Source: Laburnicola sp. R22_1
Taxonomy: Eukaryota > Ascomycota > Dothideomycetes > Pleosporales > Didymosphaeriaceae
Direction of reading: 5' to 3'
DNA: 64,000 bases
Assembly (NCBI GenBank): GCA_014281115.1
Contig: JACONQ010000011.1
Location: 1,426,001 to 1,490,000, forward strand
Positions 42,283 to 52,945 of the stretch are shown in pieces. The stretch's first letter is position 1, and each line of letters opens with the position of its first letter. Both the position numbers and the translations under genes were made by a program. The notes under the pieces are model-generated. The model did no database searches and was not told the origin of the DNA. It saw only the letters and a program-made list of their open reading frames with translations.

Positions 42283-44333
42283 GGTAGATGCAATGTGCCA
42301 TTGAGGACGAGTAATCAGCGGCACCAGCTCCAGGTGACGCGCGAAATGGGGGACAGGCCATACATCTTATCTGCAGCCCACTTACGCTGAGTATCCGTGT
42401 GTACGGAACCGTGTCAGCGAAAGCGGAGCACTACTGAAAGCCTTGGGCCCAAAGCGGTGAAGTTAATGCATGCAGTGAGGGCTGCCATGCTGATTGTGCG
42501 ACCGCACGGGAGAAACATCCTTGTAGGGCAAACTGACCGGACGAATCGATTGACATCAGCGCGAACCAACTGCGGAAGACGATCACCACCCTCGAAAAAC
42601 ATCAAAACGCGAGTCAGAACGCCCACCAGACACATGATAGCAGTTGGGGCTGCCAGCGTTCGTGGTTTAGGAGGTCAGCAAATCGCGCAACCCGGTTTGA
42701 CGAGGCAATGAAAGTAGATTGATAGAAACCACGCAGGGAGGCGCTACCCTCTCCTGCCGTGTTAGCAGATCGCATTGCCTTTAGGAGGAGGCATCATGCT
42801 GTTGCCTCCATTGACAACAAAATATCTTTTCTTTTTACACTCAGGATTTGCGAGCACGCCTCTTGATGTACGTTTCTCGCATAAGTTATAACGGTGGGTG
42901 ACAGGGCGTATGCTGCCTAAACGGGGTGCGGGGTTCAAGTCGGCGACCTTTCGCGAACTCTGGAAGATGATTCGACGTCGAAATCTACCGGATCGCTCTG
43001 TTCTCGCCATTGGTGACACTCTTGAGCTGACCGGCGAGGTCGTGCCGTCGTTGGCCTACCCGAGACGCAAACGGTTACCGAAAAGCCTGGAAGCAAATGA
43101 AGGTAGCTCCGGGCAAATTCCAGTCATGGAACGACCCGAATTGTATGAATTTGTAACTGAAAAGGCGCACGACAACGTTGGGATGGAAGGGGGAGGAAGG
43201 TGGGCAAGCGCGACAAAAGCTTATGTAATCATGCCGCTTGCACACAAGCGGTTAGCGCTGGCGTCATTCACATCTTCTCCACGGTAGTCGACATTGATCG
43301 TCATCGTGGTCCACACTGTACCCATGATGTTCAGCATTCTTATCTTTTCCGTTGGATTCATCCAGACCGCGCTACGTAGACCCCAGGCTCTGGCATAAAT
43401 GACAGAGGAAGATACCCCAAAGCCGAGCCGGCATGAACATCAGGGAAAACTCGAGGCAGTGAGAATCGCCACGCGAAGGCGTGGAGAAAAGAGCATGGAT
43501 TCTGATGCGAGGCCTCCTAGCAACTGATTGAATATTCGAGGTTATACTAAGGTAAATACCTCAAATTACGCATGGTTCGCGAGGCACTGTCTATGAAACC
43601 TGGGAACACTAATGTCACATCTCAATAGTACTTTTGATGTCCATAAATAACACGGCGATCGCCGTTTATGATCAGCGACTCTGGTTGGTACACAAGCTAC
43701 ACAGAGCTTCTTTTCTAATTCATCAACTACGAAGTCACATATTGACCACTATAAGACAATCATCGCACACTCGAGATAAGGACGACCAAGAAGAGAATTT
43801 CTACCCTATTTCATATAAAAAAGGATCTGCAACCATGTGCATTAACTCTCATGGGCTTTCCCGGGGGATAACTAGTCTACTTCAATGAGCGAGTATTCAA
43901 TGAACAGGATACATTCCCCTCTAGATGTTCCTGACACTGAGCAGCCGCAACCACACTGACAACACAGGCACCCAAAGCTTTGAGCGGTGGATGGCATATT
44001 CATGGTCCAGACCGCATAGCCAAGCAAACGGTTCGTGGTGGGAGCCACCGTAGCATGAGTTACAGGTACAGCCACATTACACAAGACTAAGTCCTTCCGG
44101 TCTTCTTATTGCTCATCTTGGGGTAACACGCGGGAATGAGGCACCCATGAGTTGGAAAAGGCGTGTTCCACTAATTAAGAATTCTAACATATGTTATCCA
44201 AAAAGATAACGCAAGGACAAAACACCCATCCCACGCACCCCCCCCCCCCTACTCAGCTATGGTATCAAAGCCCACAACAGCCGTCCGAAATAGAGTTTCA
44301 AATCATCAAATCAAATCACAGCATCCAACAAGT
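42283..44333. other. 2-kb gene-free region
   Basis: Contains the lectin-gene promoter and no gene I can support. A 129-codon frame at 42898-43287 has no motif. A run of about 12 C lies at 44238-44249 just before the HeLo gene's 3' end. Confidence 0.45.
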
Positions 44334-45815
44334 CTATTGACCCGCAGCCTCTTTCGACTTATCTCTGATATCCTTGGTTTCAATCCTTCCCATCCCCTTG
44401 TACATGTCGTGTCTGTCGACAAGCGAGTTCGCCGTGTCCGCGTGGACCAATCCATTGCTGTGACTAGTATCCAGCGGATCGACATCGTCATCGTCGCCAA
44501 CGGTGGTGCTAGTATAATGAGACGGCACCTGGACCAATGTGGAGTCCGCATTCGCATTCAGCGCGCTCTCATCCTGCATGGACAAACTCCGCAACCTCGC
44601 ATCGAGATTCAGTGGCGCCGGTTCGTCCGGAAGCGCAGAGAGTGACTTCGCGCGCACAGGCTCGAGCGTGTTAGAAACTCCAAGTTCGGACTCGGAAGGA
44701 GGCCGATTACGCTCTTCCTCCGGATTGGAAACGATGCTCCGAGAACGCTGTTTCTGCTCCTTCGGCCCCTTGTAACTGAATATAGACCAAAAACTCGGCC
44801 GCTTCTCCTTGCCCGGCGTCTTGACCGCAGACTCGCTCACCCTCGTTCCCCCCTTCCCATCACTGTTCCCTACTTGTTCAACAGACGAGGGTGGAATCAC
44901 CGCCATCATGGTCCCGATCTTGCTATCTCGCACCTCATCGGTGATATACTTGAGCGCCCGGTCTGCAACCTGCACATACTCTGGATAATCCTGCGCCACC
45001 GCCTCTCTTATGAGTCGCAACTTGGTCCAATCCTGGCGGACCATAACGGAGGAGAGGTCCGGATGCCATGCCATGGCCTTGATATCCGTGCGCATCGCGC
45101 GATCAACCTGCTCCTTGACGCCCAAGAGCGCTATCAACCCGTCGACTTCGACACGCACCGTGCGCACAAAGCCTTCGAACCGCGACACGTCCTTGACAGT
45201 CCAGTTATTCAGCGCCATGCTGTCGGTGCGCCTGGCAGGCGCGCGGATCCCATTCTGGCGCACGAGGTCCTGCAGCAGCGCGTACTTCTCGCGGAAGGCT
45301 TCGAGGCGGTTGGTATCGAGGGCGGGGTGCTCGATGGAGCTGAACCGTCGCGGCTGCTTCAGTCCATATCGCTCCATGAGCTGCTCGCGCGTCAAGTCGC
45401 GGGGCCGTCCTGCAATCTCGTCAAGCGCGGCTTGCACTTTCTGTCTGATCCCATCTTCGTCCAGACGCGCATCTCGAAGGCCAAAATTGACGGGCAGCGT
45501 GGGATCAGGATTCGTCAGGCCGGGGTGTGAAGGCACCATGTGACGCGCAATGGTGCGTGGGGGACTCGAAATGCCGACTACATCGCCGAAGATGAGGAGG
45601 CGGCCCTGCTGGATGCCGAGCTTGGCGAGGGCGACTTTCTGCGCGTGGTTTGAGTCTTTGTGCGGGAGGATGAGGTTGAAGGCTTCGACGCAGGTGGCGA
45701 AGGTGGTCGCGAGGGAGAAGACGTCGGTGAGAATTTGGGCCTTGCTGGGTGGGACGGTTGCTGGGGGTGTTGGCGGTGTTGCGACGCCGGGGGCAGGATG
45801 ATTGGCGGAGGCCAT
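44334..45815 (-). CDS. HeLo (prion-inhibition and propagation) domain protein
   Basis: A 493-residue intronless frame. The ATG at 45815 is used. Residues about 30-80 carry the HeLo-like start: LATTFATCVEAFNLILPHKD, then AQKVALAKLGIQQGRLLIFG. This is the pattern of HET-S/LopB helical domains (a cysteine/phenylalanine-rich first helix, then a helix with Ala/Lys/Arg and a W/G turn). Helical segments continue to about residue 290, and a long polar, probably disordered C-terminus follows (KTPGKEKRPSFWSIFSYKG, RSRSIVSNPEEE). HeLo domains act in heterokaryon incompatibility and regulated cell death, often with membrane pore formation. I see no NLR partner next to it and no clear amyloid repeat in its tail, so a cell-death role is inference. 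Confidence 0.75.
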   Translation of the reverse strand: MASANHPAPGVATPPTPPATVPPSKAQILTDVFSLATTFATCVEAFNLILPHKDSNHAQKVALAKLGIQQGRLLIFGDVVGISSPPRTIARHMVPSHPGLTNPDPTLPVNFGLRDARLDEDGIRQKVQAALDEIAGRPRDLTREQLMERYGLKQPRRFSSIEHPALDTNRLEAFREKYALLQDLVRQNGIRAPARRTDSMALNNWTVKDVSRFEGFVRTVRVEVDGLIALLGVKEQVDRAMRTDIKAMAWHPDLSSVMVRQDWTKLRLIREAVAQDYPEYVQVADRALKYITDEVRDSKIGTMMAVIPPSSVEQVGNSDGKGGTRVSESAVKTPGKEKRPSFWSIFSYKGPKEQKQRSRSIVSNPEEERNRPPSESELGVSNTLEPVRAKSLSALPDEPAPLNLDARLRSLSMQDESALNANADSTLVQVPSHYTSTTVGDDDDVDPLDTSHSNGLVHADTANSLVDRHDMYKGMGRIETKDIRDKSKEAAGQ

Positions 45816-46067
45816 CTGCACTTGTCACGGTGCGGTGTGGGCCGGTACAGGGCTATTTTCCTTCGCCCTCGGTGGAGATGGTGGGATGTAAGTGCAGGCG
45901 CATGGTGGGAGAGCGACGAGGATCGGGGTCCGTATGCACGCTGAGATAGGATGGCTGGAACGTCTGTATTGTTCCCGTTCGTGCGCGCATGACGTGGTGT
46001 GCGAGTCGTGTGCGCGTCGCTTGCAGAGAGTTTGTGGCGCGCCCTAACAGAACGAGCGGGGACCATA

Positions 46068-47856
46068 AGCTAGCGTACAAGGATCCTGATCACCCGGTGT
46101 TTCTGATCACTCTACCAAAACGCGACACCTGCACAAAACGCGCGATATCTCAGCAACGCTGCTTATAATTGCCATTGACTACACATAGATTCAAGCGCTG
46201 CAGCTGCTGTAGCTATAGCAGCTGTTTCTGAGGTGCTTGATATAGTAGATCTACGTGGTTGGACTGCTGAAGCCTCAGCTGCGCGCATAGCCTCCCTAAT
46301 ACTCTCTACCTCTGCAAAGCGTTGATTTGGGTCTACTCGAACGCGCTTACGCTGACGCTGAGAGGTAGATATCTCTAGCTGCTGCTCAAGGCGTCTTTTC
46401 TCTGCTTCTAGGCCTGCAGCTCTAGTATTTGCAGCTGCTAGAGCCTTACCTGCTTTCTGTAGGAGCAGCCGGGTCGTACGACCTAGATTCTCAACGCTCT
46501 GGACGCTGCGCTGCGCTATATAGAGATCGTGAGGGCCCTGGGGAGTCGAGAGGAAGCTCTGGAGCTGCTGCTGAGGCTGCTGCTGACGTGTAGGCGTAGT
46601 AGGCCTCTGAGAGACCTGCGACGAGCTGAGCACGTGATTGATGTTGAATGGGCAGATACCAGATGCCTGCCAGCCAGCTCGAATCACACGCTCTGTGAAG
46701 CCTTCCTCCCTAGCTTGATGATAGCAGGTGATAAAGCGCTCCTTCTTGACAGGCGCAGCGTCGTCGAGTGATGCGAGCTCCTGGATCTGACGTCTGTAAC
46801 TAGACTTGATTACAGAGAAAGGAGCAAGATCTAGAGGCTGTAGGACGTGTGAGGAGTGCGCAGGTAGGTATAAGAGCTCGATTCGATGCTGCTTGCAGAG
46901 CCAAAGGAAGTCTATATCAATATGGCTGCCGTGACCGTCGAGGATAAGAAGGCGGTACTGGCCATCACCTATAGCCGTCTCAGGTATGAATATACGCTGT
47001 AGCCACTCAACACCTATCGCTTTCGACGTCCATCCGTTCTCAGAGGTTGTATAGAGCCAGCTAGGCACGGATTTAGCTGGGAACCAGGTAGTCTGTAGGC
47101 TCTGGCCTTTGAAGATAACTGCGCAGCGTAGTTTCTGCCCTGTCGCCGATACGCACTCAATTATAGAGACCCACTCGCGATTCTCTGGAGACCGAATGTA
47201 AGCCTTCTTTTTCTGACTACTAGAGAGTACTCTAGTGTTTGTACATACTCCTAGAGCAACGCCAGTCTCATCCATATTGTATGTATTCTCCGCCTGTATG
47301 TTGAGCCGCTGTCGAGTCTGCTCATAGCGCTCTAGGAACGCGCGCAACTGCTCTGGAGTCGCTGCATCAGCTCTCTGAGCCTCTAGCTTTCTGCCGACTA
47401 CAGAGGCGATACGTGGCTGGCGCTTGATAAAGTGGTATAGCCAGTGCTTGCCAACAGGACGATCGTCGCCGTTCATACGTAGGATTCGATTGGCCATTTC
47501 TCGCGCGCGAGCGTGTGAGGAGGGCAGGCGCGCGCGTCTTCTTCAAGGATCCATTCTACTAGAAAGTCCTCCTGTCGAGGAGTTAATCGCTGCTGGTGCT
47601 GGTGACTGAGCGAGCTCGTTGTTACGCCACGGAGTCGCATCGATAGCGTAGACTGGGAGATGCCGTACGCCTTTGCAGCTGCACGCTAACTTGTATAAAG
47701 ACCTGCAGCGAAATCGCGAATAGCGGATTGTATAGCATGCTCGCGGGCGTCCATATTGATGAGCGTTGTAGAGAGATATCGCGTGTTTTGTTCAGGTGTC
47801 GCGTTTTGATGGGGTGATCAGAAACACCGGGTGATCAGGATCCTTGTACGCTAGCT
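46068..47856 (-). mobile_element. Pogo/Fot1-like DNA transposon, element A
   Basis: 1789 bp flanked by TA (46066-46067 and 47857-47858). Both ends begin AGCTAGCGTACAAGGATCC, and the inverted repeat runs on for about 80 bp. Just inside are two tandem 17-bp units, CCTGATCACCCGGTGTT and TCTGATCACTCTACCAA (46085-46118), mirrored at the right end. A CGCGATATC motif lies near the inner border of each TIR. It carries one transposase gene on the minus strand. Its catalytic part is nearly identical to that of element B, apart from C-to-T changes in B. Confidence 0.93.
46163..47754 (-). pseudogene. DDE transposase of element A (near-intact)
   Basis: The start at 47754 gives MDAREHAIQSAIRDF and a helix-turn-helix (AKAYGISQSTLSMRLRG), interrupted by one TAG where element B has CAG. 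A missing C in CCTCCTCACACG (CCCTCC in B) then shifts the frame, after which 444 codons are open from 47497 to 46163. These contain the CENP-B-type second HTH, the catalytic NMDETGVALG, LLILDGHGSHIDIDFLW and HVLQPLDLAPFSVIK (the DDE acidic residues), and a C-terminal coiled-coil region. Only two lesions separate it from a full gene, so it is probably a recent but dead copy. The enzyme would cut and paste at TA. Confidence 0.88.
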
Positions 47857-48035
47857 TAGATCACGAGGCCACGGGTGCCTCCAGCTAGATCGACTGTGTG
47901 TTTAGGTTGTTTCTGCGTGCAGGTGCTTGTCGTGAGTCCCTTTGATCTCTCATAATCTGCAACAAGGTTGAGTTGACTATACATAAAAATGAATGAATGC
48001 TTGCGAACTCCAAATCGAGTCATGTTGCTTTTGAT

Positions 48036-50095
48036 CTAAACCTCCCTGTCCGCCTCCTGCTTCTTGGTCGGATGCTGAAGCTTGCGATCGACCTTGCTTG
48101 TGAAGTGGCTATTGAACTCCACACAGCAGAACGCGCAGATCACCGCGATACCACCAAACGCCAAGCTGGAGTAGAACACCATACGGTACGACTCAACGTT
48201 ACCATCGCGAATAGCAAGAATGTAAGCCGGCAGTCGATCCGTCGTGATACCAGGGATCTCCGCAATCGTCGCACTAGCACCCAATAGCCCTGCCTTGATC
48301 AATGCGGCGATAGATGCTGGCTCAAGATCGTCCTCTCGCGCAACAGCCGTCAGTCTTGGAGGTATCTCTTTCGACTTCGTGGTTGTGAGGATACTGGAGA
48401 AGATAGCCAATGCGACGGAACCAAGCGTCGCGCGCATGGAGCCGAGAAGACCGCTCGCGAGACCCAGATCCTCTGCAGGCACGGTGAACGGGACGGCGAC
48501 GATGCCAACAACTTCGACAATGCCGACGGCGAACGCACCAAGGGCGCACATGGTGATGGCCAAGGTGCGAGTCGAAGCGTCAGTTGCTGCCATCGCTCCG
48601 ATAAATCCGCACATGGCGAGTGCCGAGATGCGGAGCTGCCAGTGGCCCCAGCCGAGTTTGATCGAGCCTCCACCGACGACTTGTCCGAAAGCGATTGCTA
48701 TGATGATCAGCGGCGAGAATAGGTATATGGCCTAGAGGGCTTACCACCACCCAGAGTACCCGACATGAGCCCAATCATGATTGAGTCTGATTCGTACAGC
48801 GCCGTGATCATCTGAGGCCAGATGACTGTCAAGCTGTAATAGAACATCTGGAAAATATTAGCACCAAGCGTCGAAAGGGACAGGTACTGGCAACGTACGG
48901 TTGCGACTGATGCCACTCCAACAAGAGCCATGTAGGGTCCGTTCAAGAACAGAGACATTGGAATCAGCGGATACTTCAACGGCATATACGCCTCTGCTTT
49001 CTGTCAGTCAAGCCTCGACTCAGAACCCGATGTAGGTACGTACCATAGAAGGCAAAAGCGACCAAGATGAAGAAGCCAAGGATCAGCGGGACCAAGACAT
49101 GATAAGACGCCCAAGGATACAGTCCACCTCCCCACGAGAGTGCCAAGACGAAGCTTGTCAGTCCGCCGGAATATAAAACGATGCCGCCCCAGTCAAGGTC
49201 TTTCAAGTCTTGTCGTATAGTGCGTCCCCAGTGGAGTTGTCTGTGGCTTGGAGGATGGTAGCAAAGGAAGAAGAGCACAAGCGAGACAAGGTTCGAGATG
49301 AGGTTGAGATAGTAGTTCCATCGCCATCCGAGGGCAGTATACGCGGCAAGTGCACGAGCGATAAGCGGGCCAAATGCAGCGAGCGGACAGGTAGTGAGGA
49401 AGAGGAAACCAGTGAGTATGGCACGGTGTTTCTTGGCGACCAATTCCATGAGGACAAAACTAGAGGTCGTTAGGCGCAAAATTGCCCTGCGGGAACTGAA
49501 CGTACCTGAAGCAAGTTTGGACAGCACCCGCGAGACCGATGAAGACGGTGCCTCCGAGAATGGTGTTGATATCCTTTGCAGTGGCACTAATGAGCGATCC
49601 GATTATGCCCAGGGCTCCTCCAGCGATCATGAACCATCGTCGTCTGCGGAAGCGATTAGAATCACCACCTCAATCGGCCGATGTTAGCTTCTTACCCAAA
49701 AATATCACTCAGACGTCCAACCATGATGAGTCCCACGCCACCGGAGAGCGTCTTGACAACAGGGATAAGAGCATAATTGGGGTCCGGTCCCAGGTCGGCG
49801 TTGATGATGGTGATCGTGTTGGCCGGCAGTACATAGCCTAAACCGACAATTAGCGAAAAACGTACGTTGTTGGAATAGGCGGATACGTACCCAAGTATAG
49901 CCCTTGAGCCATGAACACCACAGCGGCTACAGATCCCAGGAATCGCCAGTTCCAATAGTAATTGGAGGGCAGCTCGCTCAGATCGCCGCCCTTTGCTTCC
50001 GGGGCAACCTCATCGTGGGAAGAGTCATCCGACACCGACACATCCCCGAGTTGCCTATCCCGCGCTTCGAAGACATCTTTCTCGTTGGTAGCCAT
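48036..50095 (-). CDS. MFS exporter, TRI12 (trichothecene efflux)-like
   Basis: Seven exons: 49891-50095, 49696-49837, 49506-49643, 49044-49459, 48899-48993, 48745-48847 and 48036-48697. The introns are 53, 52, 46, 50, 51 and 47 bp; phases agree and the coding length is 587 codons, giving 586 residues. Fourteen or so membrane segments begin with WRFLGSVAAVVFMAQGLYLG. Family motifs are SGGVGLIMVGRLSDIFGRRW, ELVAKKHRAILTGFLF and GWRWNYYLNLI. These match the fungal TRI12/siderophore-type drug:H+ antiporters. The protein should export a small molecule across the plasma membrane. No biosynthetic cluster is seen beside it; it stands between transposons A and B, whose insertions may have isolated it. 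Confidence 0.9.
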
Positions 50096-51177
50096 GGTGC
50101 CCCAATCGTGAAGAGTACGAGGGCGGAAGAAAAATGCGACGCACACACAGCTACCGGGGACGATCGCTAATGTATAAGTGGTACGACGTGCGGGCTTCGT
50201 CTGCTGCGCGGGAGGTCCAGTGTGGAGTCGCAGGTCAAAATAATCGAGTACTGGATGTAACGAAACGATCTAACCGTATAACTTAATCGCACTCGAATGG
50301 CAAACCACCACTCGCTAGCAACAGGAAGAATTTTCGCTTAAAAAAACCAATTAGAAGTTGTGAACGACCTATGAATTGCAGATCTTGCCTTATAAGTTGA
50401 ATCCACTTGTCTGCGGGTCGAATAATCTGGTAACGGAATTAGGTATACGGCCTCGTCGGTAGTTGTTCTTCCGGAACGGAGCACAGTACAGTACAACGTC
50501 TTCCCCGCACGGGACCGCCGACCCTAGCGGATGACATGTTTGATGCCACGTTCGGCTTGTTGCCAAGTTGAAGTAGGAATCCTTCCCACCAGAGCCGGAG
50601 ACAAAAGCATGGGCGCGGGAATATCGTGAGAAGATTGGGCGAGGCGACGTAATTTTATGGTGCAAGAGTAAACCAACAGATATGTAGGCTCCATTGAATC
50701 AGTGCCAAGGACGGACGACTGTCTATGCTCGGTAATCAATCGCGGAGACGACGGGACCTTGTCGAGACAAGCCTTTTGGTTAGTTGAAACCATCGGAGGT
50801 GCGCATGGTGGATGAGTATTGTAAAGCCTTGAGCGGGGGATCGGGAACAGCAGGAAATACCTTTGGGCGACCGTGTTCAATGTCGCATGTAGTCTAGGGA
50901 CGGGTAATAAAATATGGGGCTTGTGAAGTGGATATAAGGATTGCCCTTGAAATTATTAAACAAGGCAAGAAAGGGGGATCATGGCTGACGATATGATACC
51001 TAGCCCGTACGCGTACGTAAAACGAAAAAGCTGCGAGTCACGTCCGACCTCGAACGTTCACAACAACATTTTCCTCACTTCTCACGCGGTTCTGTGAGCT
51101 GTCACTGGTTAATGGGAAAGATCAACTCGAACACGAAGTCTACGTGTCTGAGGAAGATTCAAGCCTAAGCTAGCGCA
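50096..51177. other. Exporter promoter and flank of element B
   Basis: No gene I can support. The stretch ends at the TA into which element B inserted. Confidence 0.4.
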
Positions 51178-51269
51178 TATAGTGTCCGAACACATAGGGT
51201 TTCCGAACACCGCGCCACAACACCACACCTGCAGAAAACACGCGATATCTCTCCACAACGCTCATCAAT

Positions 51270-52862
51270 ATGGACGCCCGCGAGGTTGCTATACAATCCG
51301 CTATCAACGATCTTAATACAGGTCTTTATACTAGCCAGCGCGCCGCTGCGAAGGCGTACGGTATCCCTTTGTCAACGCTGCACGGTCGACTACGTGGCGC
51401 AACAAACAGCGCACTCAGCCATCAGCATCAACAGCGGCTGACTCCTCTACAGGAGGATTTTCTGGTAGACTGGATCCTCGAAGAAGACGCACGCGCCTGC
51501 CCTCCCTCACACGCTCGCGCGCGAGAAATGGCGAATCGAATTCTGCGTATGAATGGCGACAACTAGCCTGTTGGCAAGCTCTGGCTCTTACACTTCCTCC
51601 GGCGCCAGCCACGCGTTGCCTCTGTAGTCGGCAGAAAGCTAGAGGCTCAGAGAGCTGATGCAGCAACACTAGAGCAGCTACGCGCGTTCCTAGAGCTCTA
51701 TAAGCAGACTTAACGGCGGCTTAACATATAGGCGGAGAATACATACAATATGGATGAGACTGGCGTTGCTCTAGGGGTATGTACTAACACTAGAGTACTC
51801 TCTAGTAGTTAGAAAAAGAAGGCTTATATTTAGTCTCTAGAGAATTGCGAGTGGGTCTCTATAATTAAGTGCGTATTGGCGACAGGGCAGAAACTACGCT
51901 GCGCAGTCATCTTTAAAGGCCAGAGCCTATAGACTACCTAGTTCCTAGCCAAATCTGTGCCTAGCTAGCTCTATACAACCTCTAAGAACGGATAGACGTT
52001 AAAAGCAATAGGTGCTGAGTGGCTACAGCGTATATTCATACCTGAGACGGCTATAGGTGATGGCCAGTACCGCCTTCTTATCCTCGACGGTCACGGCAGC
52101 TATATTAATATAGACTTCCTTTGGCTCTGCAAGCAGCATCAAATCAAGCTCCTATACCTACCTACGCATACCTCGCACGTCCTACAGCCTCTAGATCTCG
52201 CTCCTTTCTCTGTGATCAAGTCTAGTTACAGACGTCAGATCCAGGAGCTCGCATCACTCAACGACGCTGCGCCTGTTAAGAAGGAGCGCTTTATCACCTG
52301 CTATTATTAAGCTAGGGAGGAAGGCTTTACAGAGCGTGTGATTCGAGCTGGCTAGTAGGCATCTGGTATCTGCCCATTTAACATTAATCACGTGCTCAGC
52401 TCGTCGCAGGTCTCTCAGAGGCCTACTACGCCTACACGTTAGCAGAAGCCTTAGCAGCAGCTCTAGAGCTTCCTCTCGACTCCCCAGGGCCCTCACGATC
52501 TCTATATAGCGCAGCGCAGCGTCCAGAGCGTCGAGAATCTAGGTCGTACGACCCGGCTGCTCCTACAGAACGCAGGTAAGGCTCTAGCAGCTGCAAATAC
52601 TAGAGCTGCAGGCCTAGAAGCAGAGAAAAGACGCCTTGAGCAGCAGCTAGAGATATATACCTCTTAGCGTCAGCGTAAGCGCGTTCGAGTAGACCCAAAT
52701 TAACGCTTTGCAGAGGTAGAGAGTATCAGGGAGGCTATGCGCGCAGCTGAGGCTTCAGCAGTCCAACTACGTAGATCTAATATATTAAGCACCTTAGAAA
52801 TAGCTGCTATAGCTACAGCAGCTGTAGCGCTTGAATCTATGTGTAGTTAATGGCAATTGTAA
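51270..52862 (+). pseudogene. Transposase relic of element B, RIP-like stops
   Basis: The N-terminal 98 codons are open: MDAREVAIQSAINDL and the HTH AKAYGIPLSTLHGRLRG, ending at a TAG after MANRILRMNGDN. Beyond that the frame follows element A's transposase almost base for base. However, CAG, CAA and TGG codons have become TAG or TAA at many places (for example in the SQKKK, IRSPE, QSLQTTWF and LYTTSENGW regions), the mark of C:G to T:A mutation. The N-terminal HTH differs much more from A than the catalytic core does. Confidence 0.88.
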
Positions 52863-52945
52863 GTAGCGTTGCTGAGATATCGCGTGTTTTCTGCAGGTGT
52901 GGTGTTGTGGCGCGGTGTTTGGAAACCCTATGTGTTCGGACACTA

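Noticed and set aside
42880..42960. Possible tRNA (GGGTTCAAGTC resembles a B box)
   Set aside because: No matching A box, acceptor stem or anticodon arm could be drawn.
42898..43287. A 129-codon frame in the gap between lectin and HeLo genes
   Set aside because: No motif, no splice partner and ordinary composition; a chance frame cannot be excluded.
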